Assembly (NCBI GenBank): GCA_019843655.1
Contig: JACDQD010000010.1
Coordinates: 1,178,001 to 1,242,000 of the forward strand
Length of the DNA: 64,000 bases
Direction of reading: 5' to 3'
DNA from: Lethocerus indicus
Lineage: Eukaryota; Arthropoda; Insecta; Hemiptera; Belostomatidae
The notes under the pieces were generated by a model. That model was not told the origin of the DNA, did no database searches, and saw only the letters and a program-made list of their open reading frames with translations. Of the stretch, positions 14,401 through 22,485 are shown in pieces (position 1 is the stretch's first letter; each line of letters begins with the position of its first letter). The translations under genes were made by a program, and so were the position numbers.

Positions 14401-17377
14401 CCAAATGAGTTTTTAGACGTTCAAATCACTGTTTTTCATAACCCAATAGTTTTCATTTAGTCCATTTACGCTTCTTTTCGTAGTGAGGGCATTTTTAAAA
14501 ATTCAAATAATCGATTTATTTCTCGGTTTGTTTCAACGAAAATTACCTTTTTCTTTACTTAATACCTTAGTCATTTCGGTGACGTCACAAAAAATCAATA
14601 TGGCGGCTCGCTCAAATGTTTGCACTTGAAGCAGGCAGCTCTTCAACCTGTAGAGATAATTGAACAGAATTTCGAATACGTTTGTTTTTTTTATGAAATA
14701 CCGAGATTAAAACTATGGAAGTCTGCAGACAACTTGAGAAAATCACTTGAAGTCAGCTTCATAAAAAGCAATGGTAAAAACCAAATCACTGTCTTACGTA
14801 ACCTTAACAGTTTAGAAAAAAACTTTGTCGTAATTGATTAACTTGTAGAATTTTAATTTATACTGTAATCTGTCCACTTTTTGGGACTTTATGTCAACAA
14901 TTAGATATATAATTTATTGAATTCTCCTAATTTCAGATGGCTCTTAGGCAAAGACCTGCAGAAGACTGATGTGCATTATAGCTGTACTACGGGAGAAGCG
15001 ATATTTAATTGGAGATTCATATTTCCATTCTCCTATATCCGATCTGAAAATATGATACTGGTCAAAAAGAAACTTATCCGACGTACTGTAGAAACGAGAC
15101 AACCACCGGTACTTCACATTCAAGCGTGGGACAAAGACAGGCTGACAAGGAATCAATTCATCGGTAATCATTTTTTACTGTCTTTTAGATTCGAAATTAT
15201 AATAAAGAAGTACAATAGATGTTATAAGAAGGTTGCGTTGGCCGAACATATGTGAATGAAGAGCACTTATATTCTACTTTTATGTATTTCAAAATTAAAC
15301 TCTTTGGAGTGCACCCACTGAGGAGAGAGACACTGTAGATTACATGCAAGTATAATGAAATTGAATTGAATTATTAGCCCAAGCTGCATGGGGCTTAGTA
15401 TACAGGTGAGGTTAGTTTTTGAATTTGAAAAGATCAGCAAGAAAAAAACATTTTTACAATTGGCAAGTTCCACTTCTATATTGTTCCTTAAAAGTTAGTT
15501 TCAGTCCACCTAGCAGAATCAAACTTGGGACCACAACTTTTTGGTTTTAAATTGTAATATTGTCACTCATATACTCTGTTTAGCTTTTAGGTGAAGATAA
15601 TTATTATAAGTATTATGGTTATTTTCTTTAATATAATATATATTATTTTCAATTCTTTTCAAGGTTCATTGGAGCTTAATTTATCAAGGATCCCTAAAGG
15701 AGCTTTCAAACTTATGTGGGTGCATACAAATCTTGTCAGACAGAAGTCAGGTTTCACTAATCTTTTTGATGTTAGACAAGTGCGGGCATGGTGGCCATTG
15801 GTTGGACCGGAAAAATGTGCAGTTAGTATATAACTTACCTTATCATATAAATATTATACAATAATGCTTTAAAGCATTATCTTCTGTTGTGCATGATATG
15901 CAATAATTTAAAAACAAATTATGTGATTACCGTTAGTTGAAATAATTCCTCTTAGGAAATAATAATAAAAATGAAGTTGAAAATATATTAGAGAGAGAGC
16001 AACTTATAACTTAGAATTTATATAGGTAGCACAATGCAAAGTGTAACTATTCCCTGTTATTTCTCTCTAGTATTAAGGTGGTATTATTTATATAATTTCT
16101 TATGTAGCTCAATTGGCAGCTTATGGCTAGTTATGTTCTAAAGATGGTGTTTAGTCTCATTGAAATTTAGCTCAATGAAATCAAATACAATAATTTTAAA
16201 GATTAATATTGGTAATTTATTTTATTTTTTATCATAAAAACTTAATATAAATGCAGCTGTGCAATTGGTCCAAGTCATCATTTCACAAGTACAATTTAAA
16301 TTTTCAGAAATACTTTTTATGCTAATTTTCTTTTGCTGAAACATTTTCTCTGATAAGACAATTTTAATGCAAAAACAAGTTTTGAATATTCACTTTGAAT
16401 TTCAGGGTTTGGTTGATATTGAACTGCATCTAGTGACAAAAGATGAACATGAATATGCTCCTGCAGGTTTTGGCAGAAATGAACCTGATAAACTTCCTGA
16501 GCCTGAGTATGTTGAATATTTGTTTTTATTTTATTTTGTATTTAGAATACAGCCTACCAAATCAAATATAGTTTCTTAAAAATATTTTATTAAATATAAT
16601 ATGCATTATATTAATCTTTTACCTCTCATCCTTCCAAAAGGGAGATTTTTTAATCACAGTACACTCCATTCATTAATTTTAATTTGATAATGTAAGAAGA
16701 TGCTTAGTTAACTATTATTTTCTTTTACTTTTTACCCATTATTAAATGTTCTATGCACTACTAAATGTTCTAGCCATTTATAAATGCATGCATAATAAAA
16801 ATATTATGTGCTGAAACCAAATACTGGTTTTGGTAACAAACCAAATTCATTATTAAATGTTGCTACATAAAAGGAAAATATGTTGGAATAAAGTATTATA
16901 AAACAAAGTATAATACTTTCTAATTAATACTTTTGATAAATAATTTTAAAAAAATCATTCCACACATACATTTAGATATGTACAAGCACTCTTTGTAGTC
17001 ATTTGAACATTTCCTGCACTTAATGGTTAAGCTCAGATCATTGTTTGTGTTTTTAAGCAATAATATCCATAAATTATTACATATTACAAAATATATACCG
17101 ATTTGAGATCAATTTGAAGAGTAGAATTGAAATGGATGTAGTAGTGGATGTTTAATTCAATTGATGTATGACATTCTTCTCTCTTTTTGTTCACAGGAGA
17201 CCTGTTGTCAAGAAAACATTCTGGTTTGCACCATTCAGAGCAGTGAACAGGTACTTTTGTCAAAGATATAAGAAGAAAATAACTATTTGTATATTGATAA
17301 CAGGCGCATTGATTTTTCTCCTCGTTGGTCTTTATGCGCTCCCGCAATACTTAGTTAAAAGATTGATAGGGGCCTAA
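1..17377 (+). CDS. Ferlin family protein, type II (otoferlin/misfire-like), 3' part of gene
   Basis: Ferlins are tail-anchored multi-C2 proteins acting in membrane fusion and repair. I chained 27 exons by GT/AG borders and phase: 1-83 (5' end missing), 381-531, 628-723, 768-940, 1243-1404, 2104-2211, 2287-2439, 5199-5363, 6636-6752, 7389-7523, 7626-7778, 8367-8467, 8942-9110, 9268-9463, 9745-9917, 10159-10305, 10405-10485, 10694-10819, 11325-11593, 12389-12559, 12638-12786, 13605-13735, 14033-14223, 14937-15163, 15664-15821, 16406-16506, 17197-17377. They sum to a whole number of codons (about 1,354 aa) with no internal stop. The order FerI/FerA/FerB, C2, C2, linker, C2, C2, TM matches the C-terminal two thirds of otoferlin. 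No DysF domain lies between FerB and the next C2, which marks type II. Apart from the 2440-5198 intron, introns are short (about 0.05-1.3 kb). Those of 5364-6635, 6753-7388, 7779-8366, 8468-8941, 11594-12388, 15822-16405 and 16507-17196 hold nothing I recognise. Misfire is the likely insect orthologue, by inference only. Borders may be off by a few bases, most likely at 628 and 5199. Confidence 0.9.
3119..3150 (+). promoter_or_regulatory. Candidate TATA box and initiator of the nested TECR gene
   Basis: TATAAAAG at 3119-3126 is followed, with about 29 bases between the TATA start and the initiator A, by the initiator-like TCTAAT at 3145-3150. The inferred leader would be about 120 bases to the ATG at 3270. 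The spacing is that of a typical arthropod TATA promoter. Confidence 0.5.
3270..4178 (+). CDS. TECR: Very-long-chain trans-2,3-enoyl-CoA reductase (TECR/Sc2), single exon
   Basis: TECR carries out the last step of the fatty acid elongation cycle in the ER, reducing trans-2-enoyl-CoA to acyl-CoA with NADPH; it also reduces sphingosine-derived enoyl-CoA. The 302-residue product (human TECR is 308) starts at the ATG at 3270; the frame is open for seven more codons upstream but no ATG lies there. Residues 1-80 form the N-terminal ubiquitin-like domain (MEVEIFSSTNSKRIGTVQ). Several membrane segments follow. The motifs KRLLETVFVHRFSHATMP, YVAYHVNHP and CPNYTYEFGSW (family active-site region with the key Tyr) are all present. 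The C-terminal part belongs to the steroid 5-alpha-reductase-like fold. No intron is present, although the gene lies in an intron-rich context on the same strand as its host. This suggests a retrocopy that is intact and probably functional; codon use is GC-richer than the surrounding intron. Confidence 0.96.
   Translation: MEVEIFSSTNSKRIGTVQNLNGSSTIKNVKEAVYRLKKNLYLERQSIRMDPKGKSLNDEDTLQGLGLKNGATLYVKDLGPQIGWSTVFLAEYAGPLAIYLAFYNRSWLFYGDLGASKPIQTTAHIAAVCWTTHYAKRLLETVFVHRFSHATMPLFNLFKNCTYYWLFAAYVAYHVNHPLFTSPSPIQVYVSLGGFILCELGNLSIHIALRNLRPPGTRQRNIPVATSNPFTYLFNLVSCPNYTYEFGSWLSFTLMTQCLPAGLFALAGFYQMAVWAIGKHKNYKKEFPNYPKNRKAILPFVL
4516..4521 (+). terminator. Candidate polyadenylation signal of nested TECR
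   Basis: ATTAAA followed within 40 bases by the U/GU-rich CTTTGTTGTTTTTT. It implies a 3'UTR of about 360 bases. No AATAAA lies between the stop and this point. Confidence 0.4.
5199..7778 (+). CDS. Ferlin exons: fourth C2 domain (C2D-equivalent)
   Basis: Four phase-0 exons (5199-5363, 6636-6752, 7389-7523, 7626-7778). ELTFRAHISKGYLEPYGTPD aligns with the ferlin start 'FQLRAHMYQARxLxAAD'. The later segments PLWNETISF, PPQLQWYRIVSG and GEILAMFELIQ match the otoferlin C2 strands and the PPQLEYYxIxxG...GDLLAAFELLQ end. The usual calcium-ligand pattern (D near the first loop, then G-x-S-D-P-F) reads YGTPDGSFNAF here, so at least two acidic ligands are replaced. Binding of calcium by this C2 is therefore unlikely (inference). 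Confidence 0.88.
8367..9463 (+). CDS. Ferlin exons: fifth C2 domain
   Basis: Three exons (8367-8467, 8942-9110, 9268-9463) with phases 2, 0 and 1. RLEILFWGVRKMK is the diagnostic ferlin motif Y-R-x-E-V-L-F-W-G-x-R-x-L-K. It is followed by FPNFCQDPVFSEF, matching K-x-P-N-F...F-E-V-D. Then APPLIFRVYDIKSFG and FIGSHVIKNI match H-P-P-L-N-I-R-V-V-D-C-R-A-F-G and L-V-G-S-H. The first exon uses the acceptor at 8365-8366; the nearby AG at 8369-8370 would give a stop. The domain ends with an Arg/Lys-rich stretch, after which the acidic linker begins. Confidence 0.88.
9745..10819 (+). CDS. Ferlin exons: acidic linker and helical region before the sixth C2
   Basis: Four exons (9745-9917, 10159-10305, 10405-10485, 10694-10819). 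The first encodes a low-complexity acidic stretch (ENDDDDKDTSEIE). The second contains FYDWWTKYFNSLEN, matching the ferlin motif D-W-W-S-K-Y-Y-A-S. The fourth, IYQGELEKQPEFEGFKDIL, matches the ferlin I-Y-x-x-E-L-E-x-x-x-x-F-x-x-F-x-D segment. Otoferlin has a Lys/Glu-rich linker at this point; this one is shorter. The intron that follows (10820-11324) holds only short chance ORFs. Confidence 0.86.
11325..13735 (+). CDS. Ferlin exons: sixth C2 domain and following linker
   Basis: Four exons (11325-11593, 12389-12559, 12638-12786, 13605-13735). The first is GC-rich compared with its neighbours and encodes the linker CVYPYP and then VAVRLRVYLVRAHNLHATDK. The second carries MDYDKMGTHDVIGETDIDIE followed by NRYFSKHR, a near-perfect match to the C2 of all ferlins, with the two Asp of the second calcium loop (DYDKMGTHD) intact. 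The first loop reads DKRGPPSP where active C2s have D-x-x-G-x-x-D-P, so one Asp is lost. YNQWRDAKKPSEIL and HLVPEHVEVRTLYHPDRP are ferlin-specific signatures after this domain. Confidence 0.92.
13276..13338. repeat. GGA microsatellite inside a hairpin
   Basis: An array of about nine GAG/GGA triplets is flanked by GGGGGTAGGTAGGAGGAC on the left and the near-perfect reverse complement GTCCTCCCTAGCTACCCCC on the right. The tract lies in the ferlin intron 12787-13604. Confidence 0.8.
14033..16506 (+). CDS. Ferlin exons: seventh C2 domain
   Basis: Four exons (14033-14223, 14937-15163, 15664-15821, 16406-16506). GKLEMWIDLLP, DITPRKPEDYVLRVVIWKT and GKKNGDIFFKG match the otoferlin segment G-R-L-E-L-W-V-D...I-S-P-R-K-P-x-x-Y-E-L-R-V-I-V-W-N-T. 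TDVHYSCTTGEAIFNWRFIF matches the invariant T-D-V-H-Y-x-S-x-x-G-E-x-x-F-N-W-R. LHIQAWDKDRLTRNQFIG supplies calcium loop 3 in which only some acidic positions remain (WDKDRLTRN against W-D-x-D-x-x-x-x-D-D). The segment just after the PRKP motif has lost the acidic run E-E-D-D-D found in otoferlin (KIKLLEEGIF here). Confidence 0.92.
14224..14936 (+). other. Ferlin intron with CRE-like and YY1-like sites
   Basis: A 0.7-kb intron. It contains the palindromic CRE TGACGTCA (14580-14587) and, 10 bases on, the YY1-like AATATGGCGGC (14597-14607). A 73-codon open frame follows (14620-14841) that resembles no family I know. The block could be a remnant of a dispersed element. Confidence 0.4.
17197..17377 (+). 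CDS. Ferlin last exon: C-terminal tail anchor and stop
   Basis: It encodes 60 residues ending in TAA. A basic stretch (QRYKKK) is followed by a hydrophobic helix of about 22 residues (ITICILITGALIFLLVGLYA) and the short lumenal tail LPQYLVKRLIGA. Otoferlin ends in a very similar P-x-Y-L-V-K-K-x-L-G-A, which supports the type II assignment. The topology is tail-anchored, with the C2 domains in the cytosol. Confidence 0.95.
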
Positions 17378-17380
17378 CCC

Positions 17381-17386
17381 AATAAA
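17381..17386 (+). terminator. Candidate polyadenylation signal of the ferlin gene
   Basis: A canonical AATAAA begins four bases after the stop codon. If used, it gives a 3'UTR of only about 25-35 bases. The TGTTTAAGT/TCAGTCAGTTG sequence downstream is weakly GU-rich. More distal AT-rich candidates exist, so this is a suggestion. Confidence 0.45.
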
Positions 17387-20300
17387 GATGTTTAAGTCAT
17401 CAGTCAGTTGATAATTAATCACTAATTAACTCGGAATCTTACAGAATTCAATTTTGTATTTTTTTATGTGGGTAATTTCAGGTTGCCAAATGGTCAGTGT
17501 GGGCTAAAATATATTTTAATAATTTTAATTATTATTTTCTTAATATAATAGTATTTTCGAATTATAAAACAGGTATATTAAGATCACCTGTTATGTTATA
17601 TTTTTTAAAGGAGAAATTTCTGCTGAATATTAATTTTTTCTTGTTTCATATATTCAATGTATAGTAATAATAATTGAATGCATGAAAACTAATGGAAAAT
17701 ACGCTTGGAATAACAAGGTCTTTTCTGTAACTCAGATGGAATATTCCATCCAGGGCGCTTGAAAATTGTTTCCCTGAAGGAGCCAAATTTCTTATGGCTT
17801 CCCTTCCTAATTGTCAGGCCCTTGTGCGGTTTCCTTGTTGTCGAATGCATTTAAAGAAGTTGATATAATGCTAATGACCAAATGTTGTCTTCACCACACA
17901 TGATGGAAAATATATTTGTTTCCACGGGTGAAATAGAATTGGAAGGTTTTATATGACTATAATTGACAAATATGTATGGAAAAATTACCGGATCTATAAT
18001 CAGTCGGTAAAGTAATCAAATTTTCCCCCTTTACTTAATGAACAAGTATGATTGGCCTCGTCAGTTTTTTTCTCCTTTGCAGTGCTTCAACTCTATTAGC
18101 GATATAATATCTCAAGTGCAGACAAATACACCTAACTAGACGTTAACTACATTTCAGTCGGACATTCTTTAATTTGATTCATAGAACTAGGATATCATAA
18201 AAATAGGAAACCCATATAATTGATACGGGTGGTTGACTCATCATTCGTCTGTTACCCAATAAATTACTAACTGTCAACATAGTCAGCCTTATGTTCTGAC
18301 TATCGGTCTAGAATAGGAAACGGTAAGAGGAGACAGACTTTCCGAACCATTTAATCGCACAAAAAGTGAACTGCACGTACTCAACATGTAGGGGAACTTA
18401 AGTTTTGTAGTAGAGTATTGTCAGGTATTATTTAGAGAAACATTTCACAAATGCCACCCAGATAAGAGAATGAACTAAAAAAAAAAATTGTCTTCCAGTT
18501 TTTCCACACCTGCCACTGATGTAGACGAAGAGGAGAACGTAAATCGGCTTCAATGAATATAATGATTTGCATACAAGCAATACTTTGTTCTTTCTATTAT
18601 ACAAAGAATACTGTCGTATTTAAGATAAACGCGGAGTTCACAATACAATGAGTATAAAAATAGAAAGTGTTTCAGACCCATATTAAAAGATCGGTTAGAA
18701 AAAAATAAATACTAAGCAAATAAACAATTCTTCGATTGTAACAATACGCACTTTATTTGACATTGTGCACTTAAAAGAAGTTATTTTTTAAAATAAAATA
18801 ATTACTTTTCTAGATTAATATGTTTGTTTCACTTGTTAAAATGTGTATAGAGGAATTTCTACTGTAACATCTATTATTATTCTACTGTTTCTAGTATATC
18901 CGAGGCGTTAAACCATTGATTCCGTCATTTTCCGTTTCCTGTTTTAATCGCGCATATTAAAACAGACCAAATTTTACCAATTGAAAATAACCGAGCGAGT
19001 TATCATTGAACGCTGATTCATTTCCCTTCTAATTATCAGGTACCGGGTCTTTCGAATCTTCCTTTCTTGTGATTTATTTCTCGTGGTTTTCGGTACCGCC
19101 AGGAAACCCGTGACACAATTCGGACTCTGTATTGAGTCAGGCTCCTGCAAACCGCTTTGCGGAGGGCGCGCCGAACACACGACATACAAATAAAAATCAA
19201 CAAACAGAGAATTGTCGACATTATCTGGCGACGATAGCAAAACAAACAGGTGATGGACCCGGCTGCGGCCACCTATCGATCCCGTCTGGCCACACACACA
19301 TATATGGTCAGATAGCGGGCTCCGACAGATGTCTAATCGCAGAATAGCTCGATCGATTATATCGTTTCCGACATCCATTTTTATTCGGTTTCGTTTTGAT
19401 TTTTAGGAGCGCCGTCTAAAGTAGTAATTTGCGTTTTGAATTGCATCACACATCTCTGCGCTTGCTCCCGAACAGGTCTGCAATAGGACAGTGGTTCTTA
19501 AACAAAAAGAGGTTTCGTAGGTAGATGCGTTAGACGATGTTTGAGTACTGGCAAAAGGGAAGCAATTTGAATATTTTTTAACTCATCGTAGGCTCTAACT
19601 TTTGCCTATACGCTGAATATTTCAGTATGTATGTGCGTTTGGAGGTGGAGCCAAGGAAAATGTAGATCACTAGTGGAATTAATTAATACAATATTTATGT
19701 AGGGTAGTATGAGGATAGTGCTAACAGGCCTCTTCTATCGATCTTAATATAACAACAAGCTAGGGGAATTTTTTATTCATCCCATTTTTTGACGTCCTAC
19801 AATTTGCTCTTCAAATCTCATCTTCTTTAGAAATTGTTAATTTGCAATAAATTAACGGGATAAAATGCATAATATGCTATTATTCACAGTACCTGTATGT
19901 AATAATGATTACCGATCGATATAAATAACTCCCTATACTTCTTACGGATCCTATAGCGTTCTTGTACTAAATTTCTTTGTAGGGCTGCCTTTTGGGCGCT
20001 TGGTGAACAGTAATGCATGAACAGCATGCTTTGGTACTTGTGAGGGCTGTTGTTGCATGGTTGTTGTGTTCTATGGCGGTGTGTAATCCTTCTGTTTGTT
20101 GAATGCAATTAATCCATGCGAGCCCCCACCCAGATTACTCATTACCGCGACATAGGCAATTATTTACGCGTATAATCAGGATACATTGGCTGTACCCCAC
20201 GACCCCAATCTCACCCCTGGTTTCTTTCACGCGATTGCGGAACACATGTTGATTTAAACGTCAACCTGTTTATAAGTCAGGATACAACATGGTAATATAA

Positions 20301-21047
20301 ACTCTTAGCTGTTTTCAAATTTTATGATTATAAATTATTTGATGCATGACAAATTATTACAGAAACAGCCCACATAAGTAGATCTGAGATTCGTGGTTTC
20401 TAATAAACAAATAAAATAGTAATAAAATATTTCTTTAATTCTACTCACACCTGTATAGTATACGGATTTTTTCGACTAAAGATTTGATTAACGTCAAGCA
20501 ATCCTCCTTCGTAAAATCGTCTCATGAATTATCTTGGTCAAAATGAATAGTTATTCGCGTATTATTGTTGAATTAATGTTGCCAATTAATTTAATTATAT
20601 GCGGAAGCATCGGTTTAGCCAAAATAGTATTCTGTGGAGCGTTGACCAGGAAAAGGACGAAGGAGAATCCTTCTCAAGATGCCCTTGGTGTGCGGAGTCA
20701 CAGATGAGTCGATTTCAACACTGGAGAGCCAACCCGTGAAATTATTCCTAATTAACCGACGCGAATTCCTTCGAGCCACTTTCAGCTCTTGTCATTGGCC
20801 TTTAGTTGCAATGTTACGTGGTCATTCGTGTATATTTTCCTCTGAATTCCGATACAAGAGTAGGGTCATATTAAATAATAAAGGTTCCGTACGACCAAAT
20901 GATCGGTTGTTCAGAAAAATTAGTATTCTCGCATGAAATACTATCTGTCGCATTTTACCTACATTGCAGTAATATCGGGGGCCGGTAGGTAAACGCACTT
21001 CGTAATTCACTCTATAAATTGGAGTCTCGTCGAATATATATTGATAA
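17387..21047. other. Intergenic DNA, no gene recognised
   Basis: AT-rich sequence between the ferlin 3' end and the tRNA-like repeat at 21.05 kb. A GC-richer patch at about 19050-19330 contains a 134-codon minus-strand frame without family resemblance. I see no RNA gene, LINE or further exon. Confidence 0.5.
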
Positions 21048-21299
21048 TTATCTCGGCAGTTCGTCGAAGTGGGATGTTTCCCGCAGAAACCTCTGTTTAA
21101 TATGATGATAATGGTTCACACTCCTAAATCCGGTCACTTCGCGTACACTTATAAGACACGTACCAATAGAGTTGGCAAGATGTCCAGTTGTAATCATAGT
21201 CGGTCCCGGATAGGAGGACCAATTAACTGAAGAGTGGAACCTCGCTGGTAATAGGGTTTCACGGGTTCGATTACCGGCGGCGGACTTGTAGTTTTTCAA
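21048..21299 (-). repeat. Probable dispersed repeat with a tRNA-like B box
   Basis: On the plus strand, GGGTTCGATTAC at about 21268-21279 resembles an RNA polymerase III B box (GGTTCRANNCC). On the minus strand the block reads open for 83 codons, beginning MKNYKSAAGNRTRETLLPAR. Open frames of the type GNRTRxTLLPARFHSS recur as spurious proteins from repeats in arthropod genomes, to my recollection. I therefore call this a repeat, possibly SINE-related, and not a gene. Confidence 0.4.
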
Positions 21300-21675
21300 T
21301 CAGCAACTAATTTGAATTGAAATAATACTTTATTTTCATGTTACCAACTGTATATTTGCGGCGTATCTTTACCTAGTTTCCAAGTTTCGAATCATCGTAG
21401 AAGGAATTTGTTCTAGCCAAGATGACCACTAAAAGCGGTTCGCTTGTAACAGCATGTTCTCCGTGAACTTTGTAAGTTTCTTTCCTATTTTGGTTGGATT
21501 GTAGGGAAATCATTCGCGATTGTTTTTTTATATTTTGTTAATATCGGGTAGCCCAGCACAAATGTATGGTGGAAACGTACAATTGTTTGGTCGGTGGTAC
21601 CCGGACTTTTTCTTAAAGGCTTTCTATTCTTAAATCCAATAAGAATCGTAAGAAAATAAAATCACCAAGATAAAA

Positions 21676-21677
<2 letters not shown>

Positions 21678-21731
<54 letters not shown>
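21678..21731. repeat. (TA)n microsatellite
   Basis: About 27 uninterrupted TA units. Confidence 0.97.
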
Positions 21732-21734
<3 letters not shown>

Positions 21735-22099
21735 TGCAGCGGAGGTACTACTGTCCTGTTCACATTTCATACTTTTTTAAGATCTTATGTCACTATTTGA
21801 TGATTTGCGTCGATAATTAGTAGAATTTATTTTATTCTAATTAAATACTGATGACTCATTCCTGCTTGGGGAAGACGGTATAAGGTTCCTGATGAAAGAT
21901 CCGAATCGTTTACACATATATTGCTTTACATTTTACTCATACATATAATATAAATATTTCTCTTTTAAAATCGTTTATATAATTATTTAGTGATAACGAA
22001 TTTTTGTTATGCTTTCTGGAAGTGGCCTAAGAGGTACTTGACCATCGATATATAATTGAGGATGTATAAGTGTGTGTGCGTGGGTGTTGGGGCGTGCGT

Positions 22100-22300
22100 G
22101 AGCGAGAGCGATAGAAGAGAAAGAGGAACAGAGGGAGGGATAGAGAGAGAGAGAGAGAGAGTGAGAGACTGATAGTGACAGGAGGAGTGGAAGGGAGAGG
22201 GAGGAAGGGACCCGGGATAGGCAGGGAGCTGCGGGGCCAGTCTTCTAACCGCTTCTGGACCGAACGGTTCCGTTTGAGCGTCCCTCGCGAACCAGTGCCA
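22100..22300 (+). promoter_or_regulatory. GA-rich, promoter-like tract upstream of gene 2
   Basis: A strongly purine-biased stretch with a GA run (about 22142-22162), several GAGAG GAGA-factor-type sites and a GC-richer end (CCCGGG at about 22211) just before the first exon. GAGA-rich DNA is typical of paused or developmental insect promoters. No TATA box is seen. This is an inference from composition and position. Confidence 0.35.
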
Positions 22301-22364
22301 AAACAATACAACTAAATACAGTTTATACTTTTTATTGTTCTATTGTTTGCCGTTGGTTGTACAG

Positions 22365-22485
22365 AGACAGTGAGTTCCGACCTCCCCGTCAGTGGAAAAG
22401 GACGAACGACATGGACCACGACCCTCGTTGAATCCGCTCAAAGGGGTTTCCCGGACATCCCGGACATCTGGAAACGACATTCAAG
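22365..22485 (+). other. Candidate 5'UTR exon of gene 2, with a short uORF
   Basis: A GC-richer block bounded by an acceptor-like TTGGTTGTACAG at 22353-22364 and a strong donor AAG|gtaagg at 22486. If transcription starts nearby, the exon could extend further upstream. One frame is open across the exon, but joining it to the next exon (39495) meets a TAG just before that exon's ATG, so the exon is most likely untranslated. It contains a 7-codon uORF at 22411-22431 (MDHDPR stop). Confidence 0.4.

Noticed and set aside
18974..19378. 134-codon minus-strand open frame in the intergenic region
   Set aside because: No recognisable motif, no neighbouring exon; the GC-richer local composition lowers stop frequency. 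Two other frames in the same interval are also open.
22007..22311. 94-99-codon minus-strand frames rich in Ser/Leu/Thr-His
   Set aside because: Translation of the GA-rich low-complexity tract; both overlapping frames are open for the same reason.
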